DNA of 64,000 nucleotides, from the NCBI GenBank assembly GCA_050084515.1, contig CM114273.1, forward strand, positions 20,150,001 through 20,214,000, given 5' to 3'. The stretch comes from Blasia pusilla (Eukaryota; Marchantiophyta; Marchantiopsida; Blasiales). This document shows, piece after piece, positions 24,860 to 37,200 of the stretch. Position 1 is the stretch's first letter, and every line of letters begins with the position of its first letter. A program made the position numbers and the translations under genes. Under the pieces are notes generated by a model that was not told where the DNA came from, searched no databases, and saw only the letters and a list, made by a program, of their open reading frames with translations.

Positions 24860-25830
24860 TATGTAGGGCAAGGCGAATGCGAACCAAGGTGTTAGCGGAA
24901 TGTCACGACGGGCCCTTGGCGGGACATAAAGGAGAGAAATCTCGCTAGCTATTCGTCGAAGCGTTTCTTTTGGCCCAACATGAAGGAGGATGTTGCTCAA
25001 TATGTGAAGACCTGTGTGACTGCCAAGCGAATAGAGTCTCTTATGATATAAAACAGGGCTTGCTGCATCCCTTGCCGATCCCGAAGGACCCTTGCAAAGT
25101 GTGAGTATGGATTTTATCACGAGTCTTCCGAATCTGGGGATACAACGCTATACTTGTGATTGTTGATCGGTTTAGCAAGTTGGCGAGATTCGTGCCGACG
25201 GTGGATTCAAGAACGGCGTATCGACGGCGCAACTATTCCTCGATAGCTGGTGGCGTGCTCATGGTTTGCCGAGGAGCATTGTTTGATCGGGATCGAAAGT
25301 TTACGAGTGCTTCGGAAGCAATTGTTCGAAGGTTTAAGACCAAGCTGAGTTTGATGACGGCTTTCCACCCCTGACGGATGGACAGATTGAAAAGGCAAAC
25401 TCTATCGTGAATCGATTTGAGGAATTATGTCGGTCTTTGATCAACGCGATTGGGTCAAGTGGTGAGCATGGCGGAATCGCTACAACTCGACCAAGCATTC
25501 TGCAACAGGAGAATCTCCGTTTCTCCTGGCAAATGGACGAGAGCCAGAAGGGCCTCTTGATCTAGCCCTTTCGAAGGGTACTACATTGGCACGAACACGA
25601 CAAGCGACGGTAGAAAGTTTGTTGGTAGAGATGCGAGAACGAGAAGTGAGCGCGAGGCGAAGTCTTGCAAAGGCTCAAATGAAGTACGTGAAGCATGCTA
25701 ACAAGAGTCGGCGCCAAGTACGATTCCAAGTCGGAGAACAAGTGTGGTTGAGTGTGAAGAATCTCACTCTTCCGAAAAGAGTTGTCTACGGTTGCCCTCG
25801 CCAAGTATCTTTGGACCGTATGTGATTGTG
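24860..25830 (+). pseudogene. E2 integrase (broken)
   Basis: Pieces of the zinc module (CHDGPLAGH, then CVTAKRIES), the catalytic core (VIVDRFSKLARFVP, then FDRDRKFTS and KLSLMTAFHP) and the tail (HANKSRRQVRFQVGEQVWLS) are present over several frames. The DD35E core is too fragmented to function. Confidence 0.8.
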
Positions 25831-25992
25831 GCAAACCCGTTTGAGGATGTGTATACGTTGAGACTGCCGGACGAGTTCAAGATTCACCCGACCTTTCATG
25901 TGTCATTATTGAAGAAATACCTTCAAGATAATGGACGTTTCGAGCTGACACAGGTGGTGAGACCGCACCCGGTCATCGTAAATGAGGAGCCG

Positions 25993-26133
25993 GAGTTCGA
26001 GGTGGAGACCATCTTACGTTCGAGGCGTCGGGCCAACAAGTATGAATACTTGGTAAAATGGAAGGGCTACCATGTGAAGGAGACGACTTGGATTGCGGAG
26101 GCGGATTTGGAACACGCGCAAGAGTTGTTGTGT
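25993..26133 (+). pseudogene. E2 C-terminal chromodomain
   Basis: FEVETILRSRR, YEYLVKWKGY, ETTWIAEADL and AQELL are a well-kept chromodomain of the chromovirus type, preceded by HPTFHVSLLKKYL. Chromodomains of these integrases bind methylated histone H3 and steer integration to heterochromatin. The aromatic Tyr (KYEYL) and the Trp residues are kept. The open frame (25,744-26,169) ends with a normal stop. Confidence 0.9.
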
Positions 26134-26859
26134 GACTTCAAGCGAACACAAGCGAAGCACATACGTTAGTATGAGGAGAAGCTAGAGACATGACTTGTAA
26201 TCACTGGAATCTTGGGCCGAAGGCCGTTGTAACTAGAATATGCTAGTGTTGCAATAAAGGAGTGTATGGATTTGGAGATTCGATACCAGTGTTGATTGCA
26301 ATTTGTATGTGGTAGTGCATGGCTATGAGTCGTTCATCAGACTTAGAATGTACGACAAGAGGGCAGACAAAGGAGTATTTGAGGTGAGAGCTCGTATGTG
26401 GATAAGCACCTAGAACAGGACCTTGTGTTGGATTACACTCGGGCTCGCCCTAGCATCGGCGGGGCAGATGAAGTCTGTCTTGGGGCTTGGGGTGATCTTA
26501 CTTGTGGCCACAAAAGTAAACTTAGTGACGCGCCTAAGTCGAATACGAGAGCGACCCAATAGTAGTACGATTTGTGGACCAGGTAAACAGGTGTGATGTT
26601 TACAGTAATGAGTCGAAAGAGTCTAAGGTTGCACACTTAGTTAGCTTATTTGATAGGTTAGTTCCTTGGAACTAGTCCAGGCTTATCGAAGATGAGAGGC
26701 TAATAATTCTAAGTGGGGCAAAGCGACAACTAAAGACTAAGAGGAATTGCGGGTTAGCCACCAGAACGCAATTCAATGTCAAGGGGTAGGCTGCCCAAGA
26801 GACTTGACATAATAAAGGTTTGCGTTGATGAGGGCATCAACCTCTAAAAGAGGGGTGAG
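26134..26859 (+). other. E2 3' untranslated region and polypurine tract
   Basis: No coding is seen between the pol stop and the 3' LTR. The purine-rich tract AAAAGAGGGGTGAG lies immediately before the LTR start at 26,860 and is the likely plus-strand primer site. Confidence 0.6.
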
Positions 26860-27855
26860 TGTCGCGACCCTCATGACCAAACAAGTGCCAAGGGAACATC
26901 GGAACATTAGCGGGCTCACGCTAAGATGGTTTGCGCGTTGGAGTTGTCTCAAAGAGGAGACAAGAGATGAGACGCAAGCGAGAAGCCGCGTTTCAGATGT
27001 GATGGTCGTGACTCGGAAACCTGGACCAAACGCGGAATGAGACTTGAAAGAAGTCGAATCTAGGAAGTGGGTTGCCAAAGGAAAGATCCGGACTTGGAAC
27101 GCCACTTGCGTTTGAGAGTTTCCGACTGTATTTATGGCCATAACTTTTAGCTCCAAGAAGCGTTTGGAGCAAATAAGAGTGCGTTGGAAAGCTTATGGAG
27201 AGTTGGTTGAAACACACTAAAGATCGCTGCAAACGCATAAGCAGCGGCCGAGATACGACCCGAAAACGACTGTAAGTGGAGTCGGGTTGAGGGCCACAAT
27301 GTAGGGCCCGAACCTCTTTTCCCAAAGGGGAGGGGTTATTGGAGAACAGAAGTACTAGTAAGGGGAAGGTCTCGAGAGTGCTTGGAACCCAAACCCCACT
27401 TTGGGCGCCGCGGGGCGGCTCAAGGGCATGGAACAGAACGCGAGTTTGGGCGTTGGGTTGGAAAACCTGCACCAAGTCCATTGAGGCGATTTTAGACATC
27501 CCTCTTGGATTTCACGCCGCGACTCAATTACTTGGGTCTCGGTTCGGAACTCACACGAGGACCGTTGAACAGTTGGGATCGCTAGGCGTGTAAGTGCCGT
27601 TTCAGATCCCTGGACTAACCAGGAAGTCTGTTCCAAGTCTTGAAGGACTTGTCATGTGTTGGGAGCTAGGAATTAAGGAAGGTTGAGCTTGATGAGACGC
27701 CGAGTTGAGGACTCGGTGGGTTGGAACGCCGGTTGGCCAAACCCGACTAACGAGAGTGCGTGTTTGGGTGCAGATCGGCAATGAGTTCGTGACCTACTGA
27801 ACGCACGTTTCCACAACACTAAAGATTGACGTTCAAGGAGAGTAGGGGCGCGACA
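26860..27855 (+). repeat. E2 3' LTR, 996 bp
   Basis: It starts TGTCGCGACCC and ends GGGGCGCGACA, so it has the canonical TG...CA ends within a short inverted repeat. It is nearly identical to the 5' LTR. Sequence after 27,855 does not resemble that before the 5' LTR. Confidence 0.9.
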
Positions 27856-28470
27856 GTTATGGGAGTCAATTTCAACCATCATGGACCAATGGAGCTCAAT
27901 CATCCATGGCCATCCCATCCCCGTGGGTAAATAGGCTTACTTTTCTGCCCTTTCTTCGTTTCGCACAAGGGAATTCAATTACTTGGAAGTCTAACTAGCT
28001 AATTGTATTTCTTTTGTGGACACAAGGCACATGGGCATTCTAACCGCCGCCCCCAACACCGTTGGCACCTCCATTGGCTAGCGGGAATACGTACGACCAA
28101 TTATACCGTAGAAGGTCTCAATCTTGCGCAACACCAAGCCCATCAAAAAATTTGACCCCGCAAGCAGGTGCATCTACAGGTAACTTCTCACTTGGTTCCG
28201 AGCTTGCAAATTTATATTGAATAGGTTTTTGTATTTTTGCATGCGACGACCTCAATTATAGAGTGATGAAAATGTGGTACTTTCCAGACCTATGTTCATA
28301 TGGCTACTCAATTCTTGAGTCTCTATTTTGGAAGTTATTAAAAATGATATGATATGATACGGAATTTATGCCTAGCGAAATTGATTTTATAGTTAACATA
28401 TTTCTAGGTCATCTGAATTTTTTTTATAGATGATATGATTTGGTGAGTTTATAATCGTTGTCCTACCTTT
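27856..28470. other. Intergenic, no gene seen
   Basis: AT-rich sequence without a supportable open frame or recognised repeat. Confidence 0.5.
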
Positions 28471-30176
28471 TTGACATCTGAGAATTGGGATGGTGGTATA
28501 TTTGTAGGAGAACGGCAAAGTCACACAAAGCGTGATTTGTGGACTCGTGATGTCTCCATTAGGAAGGAGAAGAACTTAAAACCTAGATGTGAGCTCATGC
28601 CAAATGGTATTCCGTTGCCTAGAGTTCCAGGTTATGAGCCTTGGCTAAATGAATTGAAGGTATGGGTGATGAGTTACTTGGACTTATCATGCATTGAGAT
28701 CAGAAAACAGAATTCTATCAGTATGGCTACTGTTCAGAATCACATCCTTGAGGCATACACATATGTGGGTGCATCATCTCTTTCACTTGATTTCATGAAG
28801 AAAAAAAATAGCACAACTATTGAAAATTGAGCGATCCAATGTCAAGAACTATTGGACATTACATGAGGCTCATTGCTCAGTCCCGTGTCACCCTGATACC
28901 GAAGAGGAGTCATGGAATCGATTGGTAGATTATTGGCTCTCCGAGGAGGGCAAAATGAAGGCAGAAAAGATGGCTTAAGCAAGGGCCAAGGTCCAAACTT
29001 TAAATTTCTCTGGCCGTGCAGGTTTAGATGGACTTGATGTAAGTCATCTTGGCATTCCCTAGTTTTCTTGCTAAAGTTACATAATAGTAGAATACCCCAT
29101 TACTGTTTCATTTCCATATTTGCATTGAACCCTTTCACATGCATGAAATTAATAATCTATGTATTTAAGGAGCATGTGCATGTGCAACAACGTACCTCAA
29201 AGGAGTCCTTGGGCGCGGGGCTAGAATCTATGGAGAGAGACGCATTGCCTAAACAACTAGGTTTCATAGAATTGAGTTCATTGGTAAATGTAAATGCATA
29301 ACTCTTTTCTTACCCGTTGGCTTGACATGGCTAGTATCATGACCTTCATCTGATTGGGTCATGGAGCTAGTATCATATCCTTAATCAGATTGAATTATGG
29401 AGTTAGAATCATGGTTGTATCTGGCATAATGAATTTGTCTTTGGCGTAGTTTTCAACCTATCCACAAAACAATAGTTATTTCTTCCTACAACGTTCAATG
29501 AACTTTGGCGTGCATAATGTGCTGAAAACTTGAGTATGGACAGCCAAGCCAAATCATCACCAGCCAAAAGACAGAAGTCTAGGCTATAATATGATGGTTT
29601 GAATGAGCAGGAAAGTGAAATCAGATCAGGCTCGTCTAAGAAAAGAACTAAAGTATTTTCTCTCATCTATAATGGCCTCTTCTATTCAAGGTTTATATGA
29701 CGACATTGATATTTCTTGTTGTGGACAGTCAAATGGTCGTCTAGGACTTGTGAACTTTTCGCATCATCTTCCAAAATGGGGATGGTATTTCAAACAGATA
29801 TATCATAGCAGTTTTTTATTTTCAGGTTAATGGTGCAAATGCATGTGGGAAGAATTTGAATTGATACTAACTAAATGTTGTGTATTTTTTTAGCTACGAA
29901 TTGGTGATCATGTAGGATGAATTACTCACCAAGCCAAAGTTGAGTAGGATGGTGCTTGGGTCAGGAGTTATATCAGGTTTTGGTGGAAGAGACAAGTTCC
30001 ATGCCAAAGATATCCCCTTAGGCATGGTGAGGGTTGATCTAAACGAGGTGTTCGAGCCAGAACATGCTTTGTGGATGCCGAATTTGATAGACAAACCTGC
30101 ACAAGAAACATTTGGTGATGCTCTTGGCTCAAGCATGCTCTGGCCAGAGATGCATATGAGAAAGGTGATTCAGTAG
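28471..30176 (+). pseudogene. Probable plant transposase (Ptta/En/Spm type) remnant
   Basis: Several short frames in order look like the non-catalytic plant transposase family associated with CACTA elements: a 119-codon frame at 28,471, then near 28,905 the phrase SWNRLVDYWLSEEGKMKAEKMA, which resembles the family's WxxLVDYWLS..F...S block (quoted here across at most one stop). At 29,940-30,176 there is a frame with IPLGMVRVDLNEVFEPE and FGDALGSSMLWPEM, similar to the GDAxGxxxxWP block of related proteins. A GTAAGT donor-like site lies near 29,039. Identification rests on motif style only; a low-copy gene fragment is possible. Confidence 0.4.
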
Positions 30177-30860
30177 AGTAGTCTTTTCTTTTGGCACAAC
30201 TATCTAAGGTGCACTAACTTTATTTTCATGGATGACGTGATCTCTCTTGCTCTTTCAAGATGAGATCATAAACCCTATTATATTTGATATTCGTTTTTTA
30301 ATCTATTTGGATTATAACCCCATGTAATTGTGATTCATTTTGTAATTTGGTGTATGGAAGCTACTCTATAGTGACATTCCATCCCTCAAAATCTGTTTTC
30401 AAGAATATGTCTTCATTATGTGCTTGGTTAATTGCTTGTGTATGTTTCATTTGTAGTAAGACATTCTTATTACATCTCTTTCTAAACTCAAAGAAAATTC
30501 ACGTAGTTTCTTGATTACATCAAGATGACACTACTCAATGTAACAATATAGTGCTCATGTGCTACTTCCATATAGTTGAGTTGACATGTCTCTAGATATA
30601 TGATGTTGTTTTAGTTATGTGCGCTTTTGTCAAAATTCTACTATGTGCTAAGGTGAACGCTTAAGTGTTCACCATATAAATGGAAAAGAGGATTTCAATA
30701 ATTCAGATGCGTTCAAAAGGCATAATTCTTGCATCGTTCAAAAGGCATAATAAACATTCCAAAATATCCAAAATTTATATTTCCACTAGTCGTATCAATA
30801 TAACTAGTACGGTTCAAAAACTAAAGTAGTAAGCTTCACGTTCTCTCTAGTCATAATTGT
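30177..30860. other. Intergenic, no gene seen
   Basis: AT-rich; no supportable open frame or repeat was recognised. Confidence 0.5.
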
Positions 30861-30861
30861 C

Positions 30862-31428
30862 GGTGTTTAACCATGCTGTAGGTTTGAGCTAAGGGATGTA
30901 CGTTGAGGGATTAACTGACATCACTGTGGTATAAGCAAGTGACTTGGGTAGATTGGTCGAGAATTCCTAGGGAGACGGTACGCACTTGGGGAGATTAGAC
31001 CTGATTAGTGCTTGATGGTTTCTAAACTACCAACAGAACGGGTTGAGTCTTTGGGACTCAACCTAAGTTATTTGCTAGTAGAGCTCAAGATCTAGGTAGG
31101 AGAAATAGACGTCCGACTCTATGACGACAAATGTCAAACTCAGAGGTATTTGTTGGTGATGGCCTATTTCTAATAATAATGTAGATTTTTCATATTTTTT
31201 TCATTTTACAACACCATTAGATAAGATCGGGGCAATTTTAACCATTTTGTGAAGGCTTAGTCTCTAAATTCTATCATGTGTTTCTTTTAACAATAGAAGA
31301 GACAATATTAGTACACCTTTGTATGAAAGTCATATCCTAGGTATGTAAACACCCATATTCTAGAAGTGACCTTTTAAATAAAAAAACATCTCTTCTCCTA
31401 CTATCTATGAAAATCTATTTGTGTTTCG
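30862..31428. repeat. Repeat family R, diverged solo LTR-like copy next to Lhcb copy A
   Basis: It aligns in order with 36,940-37,530 and, for its first part, 34,640-35,045: 'gagctaagggatgtac', 'gggattaac', 'gcaagtgacttg', 'gcttgatggtttct', 'gagtctttgggactcaa' and 'gaaaatctatttgtgtttcg'. It is more diverged than the copies at 34-37 kb, so it is older. It ends exactly where the Lhcb duplication block A begins. Confidence 0.7.
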
Positions 31429-31429
31429 T

Positions 31430-32491
31430 GAATCGCAGCCGTCTTTCGTCGTTGGAACTGGATAACTGGATGACAATACCGCGATCCGCAGCCTCTTTTC
31501 AACCTACCAAGCACTCGCTCATATATAACGTCGCTGTTGCACCACTAACTCTGACTGGAGTGTGCTCGATCGTTCGACCCGTATATCCGCTTTTTCCTGC
31601 GGGAGTGAACTCACTCAAGGAGCTTAGAGCTTAGACCCAGATGGTGTTACAATGGCGGTGGATTACGGTCCTCGCATTCCTGTGATTTAAGAGACGTGAC
31701 CTTCATGCTGGCGTGTCGGACAAGACATCCTACTCTGCTTACAGACAACAACACTGGCAGCTACGGGTTGCAATTTTCTGAATCAACCGGGACTCCGACG
31801 GGCGGTGACAGAATGGATGCTTGAATTGGATCACAAGTAGAACGAGGAGACGTTTGGAGATAACAGTTAATCTCCAAACGTCTGATAGATAACGCACGGG
31901 AGAAGGGCAGCCTCAGAAATGGAGTGGAGTCTTATTTTCGAACCGTCGCTGCTCTGTTTCCGAAACCAAGAGAAAAAGAATGGAGGGGGTTACAAGCCCT
32001 CCAGAATATATAGCTTTCATCAACAATAAAGAGTATGCATTATTTGTTAAGATGAGTTGATCTTAACACGCAATCTTACCAAAGCTCAAATCTTTAGGCA
32101 GGTGGCTGGTATCCAAACTATCAGCCAGGACTGCTGTAATAGATGGCATGTTATTAATTCAAATCCCACTCGGACAACAACTCCCAATTGACTAAAGAAA
32201 ATCGGCATATAATAATACAACTATGCGAAAAAATAATTAGGATCACAACGCTGTTGGATTGAGAGGTGTGTCTTCCACGATGGTTACCCAGAGAAATAGA
32301 ATTTCCAAAAACGTTACGCAGCTTTATCTACAGGATTTCAATCTTCGAAGTGGCCAGCGGAAGTATGATACATGTCCCGTGTTGAAGAGACGAAAGACGC
32401 TTTGCAACCGGGCGCAGACTAAAATTCAGTCAAATATAAATCTCATTCGCTCCGAGAAATTAGGAAGTGGCCGCGCGCGCCCATGATCGCT
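31430..32491. repeat. Lhcb duplication block A, 3' flank
   Basis: It matches 38,530-39,835 in order, with indels, starting at 'ttggaactggataactggat'. Identity is moderate up to about 32,300, then almost complete through the 3' UTR into exon 2 of the Lhcb gene. No other gene is contained. Confidence 0.75.
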
Positions 32492-33447
32492 CTATGATCC
32501 GGGTGTGAAGTTGGTGGCATACGCCCATGCATTGTTTGCAACGGGGTCAGCCAAGTGGTCCGACAGGTTCTCGATGGGTCCCTTTCCGGTAACGATGGCC
32601 TGGACGAAGAACCCGAACATGGAAAACATGGCCAGCCTTCCGTTCTTGAGCTCCTTGACCTTCAGCTCGGCGAAGGTGTCGGGGTCCTCGGCCAAGTTCA
32701 AGGGGTCGAACGATCCTCCGGGGTAGATCGGGTCCGTCACGTCTCCCAATGGTCCTCCTGCTACTCTGTACCCCTCGATGGCTCCCATGAGCACCACTTG
32801 GCAAGCCCAGATGGCGAGGATGCTCTGCGCGTGGACGAGGCTCGAGTTGCCCAGGTAGTCCAGGCCTCCCTCGGCGAAGATCTGTGATCCGGCCTTGAAC
32901 CACACGGCCTCGCCGAACTTGACTCCGTTCTTGGACAGCAGCTCGGGTGTGACGCATCCCAGAGCTCCGAGCATGGCCCATCGGGCGTGAATCACCTCCA
33001 ATTCGCGGTTCTTGGAGAAGGTCTCGGGGTCAGCTGAGAGTCCAGCGGTATCCCAACCGTAGTCACCGGGGAATTCACCGGTCAAGTAGGAAGGGGTGGC
33101 ACCCGAGAATGGGCCCAAGTACTTGGGGCGGTCCTCACCGTACCTGCGCATGGGTTTCACAGAGCATTCAGGAAGTGGATAGCGATAAAATGCAAGAGTT
33201 CCAAAATTACGCGACCGACAAACACTAATAGCGGAACCCGACGACAGGGAATGCAGTGGAACATTTACAATCTGATGTTCAGAAACAGCTGCGTCCTCAC
33301 TCACCAGATGCTGCTCGGGGTACCCTTCCCCTTGGCCATCACCACGCGAGCCTCTCCAACATTGACCTTCGAGACGAGCTCATTGCTGGAGGCCCCCAAC
33401 GCCTGTCCGGCGAAGGTGCTCGAGGCGCATGCAGTGGCTGCTGCCAT
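32492..33447 (-). CDS. Lhcb: Light-harvesting chlorophyll a/b-binding protein of LHCII, copy A (2 exons)
   Basis: Exon 1 is 33,447-33,305 and exon 2 is 33,143-32,492 (GT/AG intron; the codon of the W in WYG is split), giving 264 residues, normal for major LHCII. The N-terminus is a Ser/Ala-rich plastid transit peptide. Next come [11 protein letters not shown] (the trimerisation-type WYG motif), [14 protein letters not shown], helix B with [13 protein letters not shown], helix C around [18 protein letters not shown], helix A with [13 protein letters not shown], and the amphipathic C-terminal helix with DHLADP. The protein binds chlorophylls a and b and carotenoids in thylakoid membranes and feeds energy to photosystem II. 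Exon 2 and 3' UTR are nearly identical to copy B, but exon 1 is not. A TATA box and a G-box lie upstream. Whether it is Lhcb1- or Lhcb2-like cannot be told. Confidence 0.95.
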
Positions 33448-33581
33448 TCTATTGAATAACCCACTGACCGAGTCCTCAAACTGGAAAGAAGCTGGAAGAA
33501 AAGAAGCTACTACTGCGAATATGGATTGAACTCTTATAGTCCTAGATCGAGTGTGTTCCGATGATGTTCTTGGAGAAGTGC

Positions 33582-33587
33582 TATATA
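33582..33587 (-). promoter_or_regulatory. TATA box of Lhcb copy A
   Basis: CTATATAG on the minus strand, about 135 bp upstream of the start codon, is a good TATA box and would leave a leader of roughly 100 bases. Confidence 0.6.
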
Positions 33588-33682
33588 GCACCCGGCGTTC
33601 TCTCTCCGTGCGTGGGGCCAGATCGAACCGCAGCGAGTGGGTCACAAAATGACAAACGAGACGCGATGGAGGATCAGAAGAG

Positions 33683-33717
33683 CCAATGGCTGTGTCATAG
33701 CTCCTGTCCTTCACGTG
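33683..33717 (-). promoter_or_regulatory. CCAAT-type box and G-box upstream of Lhcb copy A
   Basis: CACGTG (33,712-33,717) is a palindromic G-box, the binding core of bZIP/bHLH light-response factors. ATTGG (CCAAT on the other strand) lies at 33,683-33,687. Both sit 100-130 bp upstream of the TATA box, a normal arrangement for light-regulated Lhcb promoters. The sites are seen; their use is inferred. Confidence 0.5.
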
Positions 33718-33904
33718 CCCAGGAGGCTTGGATGGTGGGATTTCGGCTCTTTGTTCTTTCACCGGATCTATTTCGTCACCAGCAAGCTCCCGAGCTTCTC
33801 CATCGTCGATCTGTCTATCGAACGCCTCCCAGAGCTCCTTGTTCTGTCCCTTTCCGGCCCTTATCTTTCCCGATCTCTACACATTAATGCCTTCGTAGTG
33901 TGAA

Positions 33905-34255
33905 CCATGGTTGGGGGAATTTTTTTAGATATATGGGACCATTATTCGTGTCACTCATATTTTATCGGAAATTAATATTGTCGGTCGTAAATGGAAAGAT
34001 TTTTACTTTCCGACCATTTTCCGGAAATTATTTTTCTTATCAGTAAAAATTGAATTCCCTTCCGGCCAATTTTCGCATAACTTTGTGAAGCCGGCCAAAA
34101 ACCGGTTACGCCTAACTGTCTCCAAAATAATTCCACTTACTCCTTCCATCCTCCACACCCCCGGAAAACTAAAACCTGAAGTCTGATATCAAATTCCTTT
34201 CCCTTAACTAAATTTGCAATTAAACATACAATCTTCTAATGTATTAAAAATCATC
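33905..34255. other. Intergenic, no gene seen
   Basis: AT-rich sequence between the Lhcb copy A promoter and repeat family R; no open frame is supportable. Confidence 0.5.
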
Positions 34256-34260
34256 TTTGG

Positions 34261-37200
34261 CAGGAGTTTAGTCTCACGTTCGTTGCTTCCTCGCCCTTGA
34301 CTAGGCAGGAGTTTAGTCTCACGTTCGTTGCTTCCTCGCCCTTGACTAGGCGCTTGGTTCTAAGGTCTCAAACCTTTCTTTGCCTTGCTTTTCTCCTTGC
34401 AAGTATCTACGTAGCCCATGCTTCTTTCTTGCCTAAGGCTAATGGCAAGACACTTGCATGTCTTACCTCGTGTTAGTGCCACGGTCGGTTCTACCACCCT
34501 TCCTAGTCTCGTGACTAGATAGTCTAGGTTCGGACTTTGGTGGGTTACAAAGAACGTCTTTCCTTCTTAGACCCACAATCATTACTTGCTACCTAGGTCT
34601 CTTCTAGCATGGGCGTTATAGACTCAGCTATTCGCGACGGTATTTGATTACGCTTTAGGTTCGAGCTAAGGGATGAACCTTGAGGGATTAACCAACGTCA
34701 GTGCAATATAAGCAAGTGACTTGTGGAGCGTCGAGGATTCCAAGGGAGACGTTAGACACTTGGAGAGATCCGACCCGATTAGCGCTTGATGGTTTCTCAT
34801 CTACCTTCATAATGAGCAACTGGTTGAGTCTTTGGGACTCAATCTAAGTCAATCTTTGCTTGCAAAGCTCAAGATTTAGGTAGGAGAAATAGAGGTGAGT
34901 CTCTATGATGACAAATGTGAAACTCATAGGTATTTGTTGATGAGAGGCCTATTCCTAATAATACTATAGATTTTTCATATTTTTTAATTTTACAATACCA
35001 TGAGATAAGATCCCGAGGCGATCTTTTCTATTTTGTGAAGGCTTAGTCAAGGGACCAAGGGGATATTGTGGAAGATGGTATTCCCATGGAGAATCCCAAA
35101 AGTACCAGTAAGGGGGACACTCTTCCTTCCTACCCCTTCGCCTTCTTACAAAGTTTACAAAATATTCTACCATTGACTGAATCAAACTCAATCTAATAAT
35201 ACATTAAGTACCATACATCCTTCCAAGCTACTCTAACTTTTTCAGCCAAACCCGCACTGCTTCCTGATGGAGGCTGCTCTTCTCTGTCATCAGATGAGCG
35301 AGACAATGCGATAATGTCAGGCCCATCGGATATTCGTTGCTTATCTAGGAAGGAAGTCATAGTCTTCTGTCTTTTCACCATGTGAATAAGTGGGTGTAGA
35401 CTACAACTTCAAGGCACGGGAGAAGGGTTAATCCCTGGCCCTAATCGACACAAACCCTGGTCCTAATCAGGAGAACGGAGAAACCTTGGCCCTAATCGAC
35501 AGAAACCGTGGCCCAAATTAGGAGAACTTGCTAAGGAACAAGAAAAGACACTATGCGAGAATGGTGAGTCAGAGAGCTACGAGCGCCCGAGACCAAGTTG
35601 CACAGCAAACCCGAATCGGAAGGCCGCACAACAAACCCAGCTCATGGGTCAAATTAGAGAAGAATCGGCCAATACAGTTGGAAAATTGCAGAGATAAAAT
35701 GCAAAGCAGCAGGGCCTTCGCGAGAGTCACGAAATGGCCACTGTCACAAATTTGCAACATAGCCACATTGAGACGCCAAAAACCCTGCACAAGCGCAAGA
35801 TACGCGACCCAGAAAAAAGGCAATACAGGCACCTAGCCAAGCAGAAACGCAACAGTGCAGCAACGCGGCCCTACAAAAAAGCGAATCACCCAACCAAGAA
35901 GAAATGCCACCAAGTAGCAAATTGGCCTAAGCTCCGAGAAACAATGCGACCAAGTTGCTAATCGGAATAACGGAACAACATGACAACAAAAATTGGCACG
36001 GGTTTTAGCAAAAGCGAGAGGGAGTCACCTAGCAAAGCGGCACCACTTCCAACTGTAGCAAGACAGAATCACAAAGCAGAGCCTCGGAGGCTGGATAAGC
36101 AGATTTTTGCATGAGGAGATTGAGGCAAATGACGGTCTCAAGGCTCGAAGAGCCACATTGAGACGTCAAAAGGCCCAAAAACCGTGCACAAACAAGAGAT
36201 ACGGGACCCAACAGAAAGTCGACAAAGTCACCTAGCCAAGAAAAAAGGCATCCAAGATTCCGAGCAGCAACGCAGCGCTACAGAAAAGCGAACAGAATCA
36301 CCGTGCAAAGCAAAAATGCCACCAAGTAGCAAATCGGCCTAAGCTTCCAGCAACAATGCGATCGAGCAGCAAATCGACACAGGTTCTAGCAGTAGCGAGA
36401 CGTCATAGAGCAGAGCGGAGCTTCGAAGGTTGCAGAAGCAGATTTTCGAGGGATTGAGGCAAATGGCGATCAAGCAGCAAATCCACACACGTTCTAGCAG
36501 TAGCGAGAGGTCATAGAGCAGAGCTTCGAAGGCTGCAGAAGCAGATTTTTGGGGGATTGAGGCAAATGGCGATCGAGCAACAAATGGACACACGTTCTAG
36601 CAATATCTTGACTACTCACGTTCGTTGCTTCCTGCCCTTGACTAGGCGCTTGGTTCTAAGGTCTCAAACCTTTCTTGCCTTGCTTTTCTCCTTGCAAGTA
36701 TCTACGTAGCCCATGCTTCTTTCTTGCCTAAGGCTAATGGCAAGACACTTGCATGTCTTACCTCGTGTTAGTGCCACGGTCGGTTCTACCACCCTTCCTA
36801 GTCTCGTGACTAGATAGTCTAGGTTCGGACTTTGGTGGGTTACAGCAACGTCTTTCCTTCTTAGACCCACAATCATTACTTGCTACCTAGGTCTCTTCTA
36901 GCATGGGTGCTATAGACTCAGGTATTCACAACGGTATTTGATTACGCTTTAGGTTCGAGCTAAGGGATGTACCTTGAGGGATTAACCAACGTCAGTGCAA
37001 TATAAGCAAGTGACTTGTGGAGCGTCGAGGATTCCAAGGGAGACGTTAGACACTTGGAGAGATCCGACCCGATTAGCGCTTGATGGTTTCTCATCTACCT
37101 TCATAATGAGCAACTGGTTGAGTCTTTGGGACTCAATCTAAGTCAATCTTTGCTTGCAAAGCTCAAGATTTAGGTAGGAGAAATAGAGGTCGATCTCTAT

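Larger units (their letters stand above)
20815..27855 (+). mobile_element. E2: Ty3/gypsy chromovirus
   Basis: LTRs at 20,815-21,771 and 26,860-27,855 flank gag, protease, RT, RNase H, integrase and chromodomain in gypsy order. A C-terminal chromodomain defines a chromovirus. Coding is broken by many frameshifts and stops although the two LTRs are nearly identical. No target-site duplication can be assigned because the first 44 bp of the 5' LTR are missing. Confidence 0.92.

Noticed and set aside
32547-32981. Overlapping open frames within the Lhcb exons on both strands
   Set aside because: They are shadows of the GC-rich, strongly codon-biased Lhcb coding sequence; only the minus-strand frame with the LHCII protein is real.
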